Source: Chloranthus sessilifolius (taxonomy: Eukaryota; Streptophyta; Magnoliopsida; Chloranthales; Chloranthaceae). Taken from it: 64,000 bases of DNA. The notes under the pieces were generated by a model that saw only the letters and a list, made by a program, of their open reading frames with translations, searched no databases and was not told the origin of the DNA. Made by a program: the position numbers and the translations under genes. Every line of letters begins with the position of its first letter. Position 1 is the first letter of the stretch. Shown here in pieces: positions 33,988 to 44,664 of the stretch. Location of the stretch: contig CM037587.1 of assembly GCA_021018995.1 (NCBI GenBank), positions 18,973,366 through 19,037,365 of the forward strand. The letters are read 5' to 3'.

Positions 33988-34768
33988 ATGTCTCCTCGTC
34001 TGACTCCGCCAAGGCTGACTGCCCACACCTTCTTCAGCAACAATCGACAAGGTAGACTACATCCTCAGATCGCTAAGAGAGATGCCATCGTAAGAGTAGA
34101 GGATCTCCCCAAAATTTTCAATGATTACATGGCTAAGAGAGAGTGTCCTGGATTCTCATTCAGATTCAATAAATTTTGTTGGGACCTCGAGTTTAACTTA
34201 CTTACAAGGTTCAAATTATCAAAGTTCCGCAAGTACAACGGCACCGGGAATCCAAATCACCACTTTGTGTTATTCTGAAACAATTGTAGCCCCGTTCGTG
34301 ATAACCAAGGGCTCCTAATCCACTACTTCCAGAGATCCTTGGAAGGAGAAGCTCTCGATTGGTTCACCGGACTACCAGTTCACAAGATCTACACATTTGA
34401 CGATTTGGCCAGTCAATTCCTAGACCAGTACAAGCACTTGATACAAGAAGCAGTCAGTCTCAACGACTTGATGACGACAAAGAAAGAACCCGAGGAAGAC
34501 TTCATAGACTTTGTGGCACATTATAAGAAACTCGCCGCCCGCACCGAAAGCCCGATAAAGGAGAAGGATGTGATCGACATCATCATAGACAATGTCAATG
34601 AGCCTCTTCGAAGCACTCTTATTATAAGTGATTGCCCAGACATCGATGCCCTTCACCTGCGCGTTAACCGTATCCAACGACACATCAAGGGAGGAGACCT
34701 TGCCTTTTCGATAATAGCATCAAAGATCGCCTCTTCTAGTGACTTAAAGGGGAAAAACAATAAGAAAT
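33988..34768 (+). pseudogene. gag: Element A gag fossil, part left of the nested insertion
   Basis: Tat-lineage Gag. Motifs: 'SKFRKYNGTGNPNHH' (matching the capsid motif 'FDKYNGTGNPIALL' in element D), 'EGEALDWFTGLP', 'FDDLASQFLDQYKH' and 'DFIDFVAHYKKLAA'. Gag assembles particles around the element RNA. Element B is inserted at 34769. Broken by a small number of changes besides the insertion. Sequence composition and motifs agree with element D gag although the two are on opposite strands. Confidence 0.7.
34764..34768. repeat. Left 5-bp target duplication of element B (GAAAT)
   Basis: GAAAT immediately left of the TG at 34769; the identical 5-mer is at 46977-46981, right of the CA at 46976. 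Confidence 0.85.
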
Positions 34769-37137
34769 TGTGACAACCCAAATTTTGGCACCCCAAAATC
34801 CGTGCCATCAGCACGACCCTCAAGGCCGTACCGGATAACCCTGCACGAAGCATTGGTATATACAAGCAATAAACTACAAGGTAAAGTACAAGAGTTTACT
34901 CTAAGCAAGTCTTCATGCATTTAAACTGAATAAAAGAAAACTCAAAAGACAATTCTAGTCCCATGCCAATTCATGAGCAGAAGAACCGACCCGAACCATC
35001 GGTGATAAATCGTTCACCCCAGATGGTTCGCCAAAAGAATTCATGGTACTTAATTACATTTAAAAATTTAGACTTGGCATACCAAGCCGCACAAATGCTC
35101 TCAACTCACTCTCAAAGTATGCAAGGAGTCTCCTAAAGGAAGTCCTTAAGAGGAGGCTCTAACTCTTCTCCGGGCACGTAATCCGAATCCTCTAAATCAA
35201 CGTCTCCCGAAGCTTCAGTTGCCGCTAGTACTGGACCTGCGATGTATAGTCTAAGGGGTGAGCTACATCCTAGCTCAATAAGGAAAATGCAGTGAACATA
35301 TAAATTAAGCTCTCACATATATGTTAAAACAGTTTTAAAAACACAATTCATATGATAGAATTTCTGAGGAAATAATTGAAACAATCGAGAATGAAATGAT
35401 AGATACAATAGTTACTTGCATGACTTTGTTCGTTCTTATCTGACTAGTATAGTTACGGATTAGGCCTAATCACTTAAATCTTAACTTACATAGTCCCCGA
35501 GCAATATAGCATCGAGCCCCCGATGGAATACCCACCATCGTCGTCTAAATAGACACTTGTTATATGTTCTCAATTTCAATACTACCCAGGCCCCTTTCTC
35601 TTAGGTGGCAGGGTCTAATTCTCAAATCTACATCCCTGGGATGTACTACTAGTGTACGGATTGGCCGCCGTACCGGTCACGGATGTCCTGCTGAGTAAGT
35701 CGTGGGTATCCCACCAGGTCGGTGGGGTATTCTAATCAAACCAAAAATATCGACTGTGCTTTACATATAGTTATTCACTGTGATTGTGCTAATTTTATTA
35801 CATTAGGCCGTATCACTTTTCTTTCATTTCACCGTTAGATTTCATCTGCATCCCTAGGATACCACTGATTCAATGCATCATCTACATGCCTATTATCAGA
35901 TTTACATGTCCCCTGGAGACCTCATGGTTTCACTTTTGAATTCACACACACACCCTTGTTTGAAATCACATTTGATATATGACTATTCACAAGAATTACT
36001 CTACATATATGATTTTGACGAATTAAAGTACATGTTTCAAGATATTCCCTACCTTAACGCAAATCCAACACACTACTTTTTCATAGAGGTTTACACGTAA
36101 CAATCTCATGTCAAACCTACATTGCATGTGTTAAGAATATACTTATAACGGTCTCCCGAAACCTTGGGACCCATAGCTCCCATAAATTTCACAAAAAGAA
36201 TTCAAAAATCCAAGTAGTGCCTCGTGCGAGAGAGCACTATTCCTCGCTCGAGCGATCACTTAACCTCGCTCGAGCAAGCACTTGACCTCGCTCGAGTGAT
36301 AAAAATGAGGTACTAATCGCTCGTGCGAGCAAGCACTATTTATTACTCGAGCGGCTTAAACAAAGTACCCAACCCTCACGCGAGCGAGTACTATTCATCG
36401 CTCGAGCGGCTATAATGACGTACTCAACCCTCGTGCGAGCGATTACTATTGCTCGTGCGAGTGATCACTATTCATTGCACGAGTGATTAAAATGAGGTAC
36501 TTGAAGCTCACACGATGCCTCACTCGAGCGAGCCTCCCCTTTACTATGGGTCTCGCTCGAGCGAGCCCATAACACAATTTATGCCCAGATTTTATATTCC
36601 GAGCTCGCTCGAGTAAGCCATTTATACCGCTCGAGCAAGAAACGACAAAAATTGATGCTCGATCCTTTCGAGAAACAGTTTTCCCACTCCATTTAAGGCC
36701 TTATTAATATCAAAAATCATTCAACTAATACTTTATACTTTATTTAAAACACACATAAGCATTTAAAACATACCTCAATCAATAGATCCTATGTAGACTT
36801 GATCCAAGATCAAATCATATGAGGAGGGTTTCCAAAACTTCTCATCCCATCCTCCTTCCAGATTATCTACCAATTTTAAAGAAAACAAATGAACCTCTAA
36901 CCCTCTTTTACAAAGTCCTCTCTTCTTTCTCCCTATTTCACTTTCTCTCTATCTAACTCAATTAGGTCACAAATGAGAGACTTCTCTCTATTTAACACTC
37001 CACTTGTTTAGTGAAAGCTAGTGTGTTTCACACATACACATGTAGTGTGTTTATATTAATTGTGGTTTCCTTGTGAACCACAAACACATGTGCATGGTAT
37101 GTGGCGTGCACGGTTCCCAAAAGTCAGGGTTATGACA
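34769..37137 (-). repeat. Element B LTR, left copy (3' LTR of the element)
   Basis: Starts TGTGACAACCC, ends GGTTATGACA. Contains the E-like phrases 'gccatcagcacgaccctc', 'gatggaataccc' and 'cggattggccgccgtaccgg'. A probable TATA region on the minus strand is GTGAATAACTATATGTAAAG (about 35763-35782). The palindrome cluster at 36215-36650 is on the U3 side. Confidence 0.85.
36215..36650. repeat. Cluster of TCGCTCGAGCGA palindromes in left B LTR
   Basis: About thirteen copies or near copies of CGCTCGAGCGA (with the variants CTCGTGCGAG and CGCTCGAGCAAG) in 430 bases. The core CTCGAG sits in a 12-base perfect palindrome TCGCTCGAGCGA. A minus-strand GGTATAAATGG lies between two copies near 36615-36635. 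Confidence 0.85.
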
Positions 37138-37150
37138 TTCTCCCCACCTT
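37138..37150 (-). promoter_or_regulatory. Polypurine tract of element B
   Basis: Minus strand AAGGTGGGGAGAA immediately before the TGTCATAACC start of the 3' LTR. Confidence 0.75.
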
Positions 37151-37649
37151 ATAAAATTTTTGTCCTCTAGAATTGACGATACACTAGAAAATCAGTACAA
37201 CTAGAAAAAGGCTTCGAATATGTTAACTCTTTAGCAAAATCAGTTAATTAATCATTTGGTCCAATGACCCGAAATGAGGCCTATATTAAGCAATTATAGT
37301 CTACACTCCATTTGTACAAAATAATAAGACATTTGTATCAGTCATCCTAAATATCCAAGAACCCTCTTAATAGCTACTTTCACAATCAGAATGACGTTCA
37401 TCCTGCTCCAATCAATGAGAACCTGCATAAGAAATGATGCACTACTATACAATCAAGTATTTCCACAGACATTGTACGAAATAGACCTATTTGATCAAAA
37501 TATATGTATATCAATACCGAGGTCATCACCATATCCACCATAAATTTTATGACAATCATGTCACGGTTGTTTTAAACAAAAAAAATATCACATCATAACA
37601 TTAAATATTACATTGATATTCTCAAAAATTTTAAATGATAGATGATGAC
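37151..37649 (-). other. Element B 3' noncoding region
   Basis: About 500 AT-rich bases between the end of the extra ORF and the PPT; nothing else seen in it. Confidence 0.5.
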
Positions 37650-38936
37650 CTAATCGTCACCCTGCTCATACTCCTCATCATCATCGTCATCCTCGTCCTC
37701 GTCCCCATCATCATCATCACCAACAACCTCCGTGGCAGTAGCGGCACCAGCTGTAGTGGTCCTGGTAGCGGGACCCGAGCTAGATGCACCAAATATAGCA
37801 CCTCGCATAGTACAGATGCACTCCCGGTACGTCTGCGGAAATGCATGGCCCATGAGGTCGATGAGGAGAAACTCCTGGAACCGCTGATGTAGCCGGATCT
37901 CCGGCCCTTGTAGGAGGATCTCCCGCATCATACTGTTGTCAGTGGCAGGGAAAGGTTGGGGAGAGGAAGTGGAGGGAGCAGTCGGTCCCGTTGATGGGGG
38001 TTGTGCCGCTTTCCGGGATATCTGACGATCCCTCTTCCTGTTTAAACTATTTTGGAGGCTCTTCAGGTTTAGGCTCAAGTCTTGGGCGAGGAATAGAACG
38101 GTGTTATCCGTTAGCACTAGTTCATCCGCCCTTATCTGAAAACCCTCTTTCCCATATCGTGAATCAATGAGTCGCGAGATCAGACCAGCATAGGGTAGTC
38201 GGTTGATGGGTGGTGGAATGGCGCCCTTCTCATTTCTTTTGTAGGCATATATAATGCCCTTGATAACAACTATAGGGGCGCTAAACCACCTATTGTGGAA
38301 TGCGGAGTGCAGGGCCCACAAAACTTTCTCGCGGCGCTCTTGATCATGGCCCGTTGGGTGTAAATTTTTCTTAAAAATAATGTCCAAAAACCACATATGT
38401 GGCGGCAACTGCAATCAAGTGATCAACTGCCTGGATGCGGTGGCGCCGCTCGTAATATCGACAATGATGGTCGGGAAACCTACGTTCCCAGAAAATGGTG
38501 GTAGAGAGAGTGGGCTTGGGGTGTACGTATGAGGGCACTGCATGGCAGTGGAAACATTGGCACTGCCGAAAACAAGTTGTTTCCCATCTATGTTCACGAG
38601 GATCATATCCTCATTCATGTTCGGTTGAAGGGTTTGGTAGAATAATATTACGAGTCTCGGATAGTACCGAGCTCCAAAGGGTTCTAATAGTGGTCTCAGA
38701 TGGTTGTTTATGAGGAAATCCGAGGTCTATTGGGTGGATGTAGGATCCCCAAAACAAGAGGGATGAATCTCCCATTCGGCCTAAAATTTTTTCGCTCCCC
38801 ACCAATCATCTAATTGGATTGGGGCACGAGATGGGGATGGTGGTGGTTGTGGTGCTTGTGGCGTCTTGTTGCGAGACGATGGCGATCGAATCGCCACCCA
38901 TTTTCTAGTTTGGGGGTTAGGGCTTGTAGAAGCCAT
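37650..38936 (-). pseudogene. Extra ORF of element B, downstream of pol (putative plant transposon protein-like)
   Basis: Same strand as pol, starting at an ATG (38936) with 'MASTSPNPQTRKWVAIRSPS', then a proline/serine-rich stretch and 'IQLDDWWGAKKF'. The middle contains 'MWFLDIIFKKNLHPTGH', 'EKVLWALHSAFHNRWFSAP', 'RLPYAGLISRLID' and 'ADELVLTDNTVLF'. The C-terminus is a coiled-coil-like segment, a Pro/Ser/Thr linker and a long Asp/Glu tail (37650-37720). The layout (head, 'LPY..LISRL' motif, acidic tail) recalls the putative plant transposon protein domain found in many plant LTR elements; I give that from memory of the family. Function unknown. Broken by a small number of changes. It has its own apparent promoter upstream (39137-39370). 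Confidence 0.6.
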
Positions 38937-39136
38937 TTGATATATAACAAGAAATTAATCAATGAAATAAGGTAGAACTAGGGTAAATTTCACCTTTTTA
39001 AATTCTTTTGACGGATCGGATCGTTAGAATCCGGCTCGGATCGGACGAAAAAGGAGTTTGAAAATCCAAAACCCTAAATCCCGCTCGCCCAATCTCTCTC
39101 GCTTGAAGATGAAAAGAGCGAACAGTAATTTGCCGT

Positions 39137-39145
39137 CCTTTTATA
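39137..39145 (-). promoter_or_regulatory. TATA box upstream of the element B extra ORF
   Basis: Minus strand TATAAAAGG, about 200 bases upstream of the ATG at 38936 and directly downstream of the palindrome cluster 39155-39370. The position suits a start site near 39110. The arrangement, dyad cluster then TATA box then ORF, copies that of the LTR promoter but lies inside the element. Confidence 0.6.
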
Positions 39146-39154
39146 CTCTGGCCT

Positions 39155-39370
39155 CGCTCGAGCGATCAATAATCCTCACTCGAGCGATCAATAGTTCTCG
39201 CTCGAGCGATAAATAATCCTCGCTCAAGCCATAAGAAGTTCTCGCTCGAGTGATAAATAGTCCTCGCTCGAGCGATAAATAGTTCTCGCTCGAGCGAGTC
39301 CAGAACAGTTTGCGTTTTGATTTTTATATGGCTCGTGCGAGCGAGCATAAGTCATCGTTCGAGCGAGCCC
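39155..39370. repeat. Internal cluster of TCGCTCGAGCGA palindromes in element B
   Basis: About nine copies of (C)TCGCTCGAGCGA(T) in 215 bases, most spaced about 20 bases apart and separated by 'ataatcct' or 'atagttct' spacers. The same word fills the U3 of both B LTRs. It lies between the end of pol (39621) and the extra ORF start. Confidence 0.85.
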
Positions 39371-39620
39371 AGAACAATTTTTCTGGTCCTTTTAATCTCG
39401 TATTTTTACTCTAATTTCCTCTAACTCCCAGCATCTCTCTTAGCATGATTTTTTATGTTGTGCCTTTGAGATTTACTCCTGAATGGGCTCTGCCAAAATT
39501 GAAGTTACTATGTTCAAAATTTTACCAACTTATTCCTCCGTTTCAAGATAGCATTTTTGCACATTGACGGTCAAAATATTTCATATCATAACACTTAAAC
39601 AAAAGAAACTAGCTAGCATT

Positions 39621-42600
39621 CTAAAACAAACTAGGATATTGTTCTCTGACATCTACCTCACACTCCCACGTTGCTTCCACGGCCGGATGATTCTTCCATC
39701 GAACAAGCACTAACGGAATCACCTTTGTCCGCAACACTTGTTCTTTTCGATCCAAAATCTTTGTTGGTTCTTTGATCATGCTCATATCCTCATGCATCTC
39801 TAATGGTTGGCCACTCAACACGTGATCAGGGCCATTAAGATACTTCCTGAGCATAGACACATGGAACACATTGTGTACTCGATCAAATAACGGTGGCAAT
39901 CCAATGCCGTAAGCAACTTCCCCTACTCGACCCAAAACCTCAAATGGTCCAAGATAGCGGGGACTCAACTTCCCTCTCTTTCCAAATCTCATCACCACCT
40001 TCATAGGTGATACTTTCACGAACACATGTTCACCCACCTTAAAGTCTACACTCGTTCGTTTGATATCAACGTAGCTTTTCTGTCTGCTTTGGGCTGTCTT
40101 CAATCTTTCTCTAATCATACGGATGACGGTGGCGTTATCTTCAAGTAAATCGAGTCCCAGAACAAATTTATCCCCAGTTTCCTCCCAATTTAGGGGCAAT
40201 TTACATCGTCTTCCATATAGAGCTTCATATGGTGCCATACCGATGTTGGATTGGAAGCTATTATTGTACGCAAATTCGATTAATGGTAGGTGTTGATCCC
40301 ATGATCCTTGCATTTCAAGCATACACGCTCTGAGCATGTCTTCTATGACTTGATTTACTCGCTCTATTTGTCCATCGATTTGTGGATGGAAAGCTGACCT
40401 AAAATCTAATCGCGTTCCCATTGCTTCTTGGAATTTCTTCCAGAATTTTGATATATATAATGGATCACGATCGGAAATGATACTGCTTGGGATTCCATGC
40501 AGGCGTACTACCTCCTTCATATACAGTTCTACGAGTTTTCCTACCGTGTACATCGTGTGGTAGGGCAGGAAATGCGCTGAGTTAGTCAATCGGTCGACCA
40601 CTACCCAAATGGCATTGTACCTCCTTGCAGTACGCAGTAGCCCAATGATGAAGTCCATAAATATTGACTCCCACTTCCATTCTGGTATAGGTAGAGGCTG
40701 CAATAATCTAGTAGGGTGTCTATGATCGATCTTCACATGTTGGCACGTCAAACACCGCGACACGTACTCTGCCACGTCTTGCTTCAAACCTCTCCACCAG
40801 TAATTCTTTTTCAAGTCTTGATACATCTTTGTGCTACCCGGGTGAATCGCATAGTTGGATTTGTGAGATTCATCAAGAATTGTTCGCCATAAATCGGCAT
40901 TGTCCGGAATGCAGAGACGGCCCTTGAACAATAAGGTAACATCCTCCTTGACCGAGAACTCAAATCTAATGCCTTCAATTACATCTTGACGAATCTTGGT
41001 TAGCGCTGGGTCTCTCATCTGTAGCTCGTGGATATGCTCAAATATCACCGGTCTCACTAATATGTTAGCCAAGAAGGCTCCTGTAGTTTGCGACTCGACG
41101 TTCGCATCATATAGTGCCAGATCTTTTAATAATTTCCATCTGTGCATACCTAAAATCAAACTAGCCAACTGAGCTGAACCCTTTCGACTCAAGGCATCGG
41201 CCACTACATTAGCCTTGCCTGGATGGTATTGTATGGAACAGTCATAGTCTTTGAGGAACTCCATCCATCTCGTTGCCTCATGTTCAGATCTTTCTGTGTA
41301 AGCAAATCTTTGAGGCTCTTATGGTCGGTGAAAATCTCAAAAGTCTCACCGTATAAGTAATGCCACCAAATCTTTAGCGCAAATATAACTGCTACTAGTT
41401 CTAGGTCATATGTCGGGTAATTCTTCTCATGCTCTTTCAACCGTCTTAGCCCGTAATCTATCACCTTTTTGTGTTGATTAACCACACAGCCCAAACCACT
41501 ATATGAAGCATCGCTGTATACTGTGAACCCTCCACTGCCTGAAGGAATCGCAAGTACTGGAGCTGAAGTGAGTCTCTTCTTGAGTTCTTGAAAACTCTTC
41601 TCGCATGCTCACTCCATTCGAACCTTGCATTTTTCCGTGTAAGTCTAGTGAGTGGTCTTGATATCTTTGAAAACCCTTCAACAAAACGTCGATAGTAACC
41701 CACTAATCCTAGGAAACTACGGATGTCGGTCACGATCTTTGGTTGCTCCAAACTCACCACTGCTTCAATCTTTGTTGGATCTACTGTGACACCATGCTTT
41801 GAGACAATGTGTCCCAAAAAGCTAAGCTCTTCTAACCAAAACTCGCACTTTCCAAGCTTGGCATACAGTTGGTGTTCACATAGAGTCTGTAGGGCTATTC
41901 TCAAGTGCTTCTCATGCTCTTCCTCTGATTTTGAATAGATTAGGATGTCGTCAACAAACACTATGACACAAGCGTCTAGGTGTTGTTTAAACACCCTATT
42001 CATCAGATCCATGAATGACGCCGGGGCATTTGACCACCCGAATGGCATCACTAGAAATTCATAGTGTCCGTACTGAGTCCTGAATGCAGTCTTCTGAATA
42101 TCCTTTGCCTTGACTCTCAACTGATGGTATCTAGATCGCAGATTGATCTTGGAAAAGTATTTTGCTCTTTGCAGTTGATCGAACAAGTCATCTATTCTAG
42201 CTAAGGGATATCAATTCTTAACTGTGACTTTTTTCAATAGCCGATAGTCAATGCATAGCCGCATTGACCCATCCTTCTTCTTTACGAACAAGACCGGTGC
42301 TCCCCATGGAGACACGCTCGGTCTAACAAACTCTTTATCCATGAGTTCTTGTAATTGTTCTTTCAACTCCTTCAATTCAGCAGGAGCCATTCTATATGGT
42401 GGTTTACAAATAGGCTCCGTTCCTGGTACTAAGTTGATGGCGAATTCTACTTCTCTTTCTGAAGGTAATCCTGGTAATTCCTCCAGAAATACATCTTCAA
42501 ATTCTCGCCCTACGGCTACCTCGGAGATAACATTCTTCTCTTCTTTATGCTCCTTCAAGAATGCCAAGTATCCACTACATCCTTTTCTGATCAGACCTTC

Positions 42601-42993
42601 GGCTCTGACTGTCGAGATGAGTGGTATATGCGTCGACCTCTCTCCTCGAAATCGAAATGATCTCCTCGTGTTGGGTATGAAAATGACGACCTTGTTCCTG
42701 CAATCTACCGTCGCACAGTGAGTCGACAGCCAATCCATGCCAAGGATCACGTCGAATCCTTGCATGTCTAATAGAATTAGGTTCGCCGGTAGTTCAATGA
42801 TTTCTCCATCCATGATTCTCACGATCACGGAGTTGCAACCCTTTTCGGTATCAACAGAGTTCCTAGTAGGAATAGTCACGGTTAACACAAAGTCTAACTC
42901 TTCTGGGTCAACTTTCATCCTCTTTGTGAAGCGAGGGATAACAAATGAGTGGATAGACCTCGGGTCTATCAACACTCGAGCTTCATATGTCAT
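39621..42993 (-). pseudogene. pol: Element B pol fossil (PR-RT-RNase H-IN-chromodomain-like tail)
   Basis: Minus-strand order: protease at about 42990-42600 ('[14 protein letters not shown]', '[14 protein letters not shown]'); RT at about 42430-41750 ('[14 protein letters not shown]', '[13 protein letters not shown]', '[19 protein letters not shown]'); RNase H at about 41590-41190 (ending '[16 protein letters not shown]'); integrase at about 41000-39900, with an HHCC-type zinc finger region ('LTCQHVKIDHRHP'), the core ('ISDRDPLYISKFWKKFQ') and a GPF-type module ('LSPRYLGPFEVLGRVG'). The last 45 residues ('VLVRWKNHPAVEATWE') look like a chromodomain of the Tekay type, which in chromoviruses directs integration to particular chromatin. 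Broken by about three breaks. Confidence 0.8.
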
Positions 42994-43148
42994 ATCACTC
43001 CCTTCTTATAGATTTGTAGCGTACCTAATCATACATGCACATATATATAATGTCTATGATCATACTAGAAATTATTACATGCAGTTTCTTTTCTATTTTC
43101 TATATGGATGCACCTTCACTATCTAAAGTTTTTAAGAATTGAAATTCT

Positions 43149-44575
43149 TTATTTAAAAGAAATCTCACCTTGGATCACATCATTTGTATTTTGAGCCTCT
43201 TGAGCTGTGACCGCATAGGCTCTCCCTTGGACGATCGGCTTCCTTGCTTGTATTCGTGGCATAGGAGCTAAAGTTGTCTTATCCTTGTTCACCTCAGGAC
43301 AGTCTTTAATCATGTGGCCCATCTTGCCACATTTAAAATAGCCTCGTATCCCCTGTCTGTAATCTGCCATTTTGTGAGACTTACCACACTTGGCACAAGT
43401 CTCCCTCGGTGTGGAAGAAGCAGCTCGTGAAAGCCTTGTGTAACTGTAGCTCCAGTGGAAAAAGCAGGACTCTCATACCTCATTGGTCTCCCTGACGCAA
43501 GCAATGGAAATATTTGATGAGTGGTCTGTTGTGCGGTTCTCCCTTACCCTACTTGGAACGGTTGTCTCTGATTCAGTGCTACGAATCTCGGCTTTTTATT
43601 CATCGGTTCGTAGTTCCCAATCCTTCCTTGATCTACATTTCCTCTTCCCTGCTGTTCCCTCTGACGTATCGGTTATTGTTTTCTTCTTCCACTACTAATG
43701 CCTTACTCATGACCTCCCCATAGGTCTTCAGTTGAAATGGTGCAACTCCTCCTCGGATATCTGGCCTTAGGCCCTGTTGGAACCTCTTCGCTCTCATCAT
43801 AGCAAAAATCACATAATCTGGAGCGAAATGAGCAAGTCTCATAAATTCTACTCCATACTCCCTTACAGTCGTCTTCCCTTGCATGAGTTGTAAAAAATTG
43901 GATCTCCATCTGATTCCTCACAACTTTCGGGAAGTACTATTTGTTGAACTCTTCAACGAATTCATCCCATGTCCAGGGCATATCTGGAGTTTCCTGAGCC
44001 CTAGTCTGTGAAATAAACTTCCACCAAGGCCCAGCCTCCCCATCTAACATGTAAGCTGCCCAACGGACGCTCTCGTCTTTCGTGCATGTCAGTATGCTAA
44101 ATACTTTCTCCATTTCACTCAACCAATTCTCGGCTGTCATGGTGTCTGCCTACCCTGAAAAGCTAGGAGGTCTCATCCTCCTAAATTCGGTAAATGCTGA
44201 AGCTACTGGTAGTGTAGGCCCTACTGGAGGCGTAGGTGTCTGATGTTGCTTGAGGGCTATATGAGCTGCCAAGGATGCTGCCTGTTATTCCATGGCAGTT
44301 GCCATGGTTTCCATAGTATGCATCATCCTTTGACGCTCCTCTCTCTCTTCATTTCTTTCTCTCACTCTATCATATTCTCTCTAATCTCGATCCTGACAGT
44401 CTCAATCCTGATTTTCTGCCTAATCTTGGTTTTCTTGGCCACTACCTTCGGGAACCTCCCTATTTCCCAATGGCACTCTGTTCGTAGGCGAGATGAACTC
44501 ATCTCTACTGCGCAAATTCCTATCATGACCGCCCCTGGGTTGGCCTCTTCCCCTAGGAAACATAACGGTCTGCAT
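43149..44575 (-). pseudogene. gag: Element B gag fossil
   Basis: Starts at the ATG at 44575 with 'MQTVMFPRGRGQPRGG', about 75 bases after the PBS. Capsid-type phrases: 'TAENWLSEMEKVFSILTC', 'WTWDEFVEEFNK' and 'VREYGVEFMRLAHFAPD'. The zinc knuckle 'CGKMGHMIKDCPE' is at about 43340-43300. The order and spacing to pol match element E. Broken in several places. Confidence 0.75.
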
Positions 44576-44649
44576 GAGAAATCACAGTTTCATTAGCAGA
44601 AGTCCCTATGCTCTGACAAAAGGAATGATTGTCAGAATTCTAAAAGAAA

Positions 44650-44662
44650 CGCTTTGATACAA
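44650..44662 (-). promoter_or_regulatory. Primer binding site of element B (tRNA-iMet type)
   Basis: Minus strand TTGTATCAAAGCG right after the LTR, matching most of the TGGTATCAGAGC motif. Confidence 0.7.
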
Positions 44663-44664
44663 AT

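Noticed and set aside
37635-37892. Plus-strand frame rich in Ile/Val, looking like a membrane protein
   Set aside because: It is the antisense of the GAT/GAC repeats that encode the acidic tail of the extra ORF.
36215-39370. Regularly spaced palindromes that could suggest a CRISPR array
   Set aside because: Plant retrotransposon context, irregular spacers about 10-20 bases long, and degenerate repeats; no cas genes.
42251-43126. Plus-strand open frames over element B pol
   Set aside because: Antisense shadows of protease and RT; the same antisense composition occurs at the matching place in element E.
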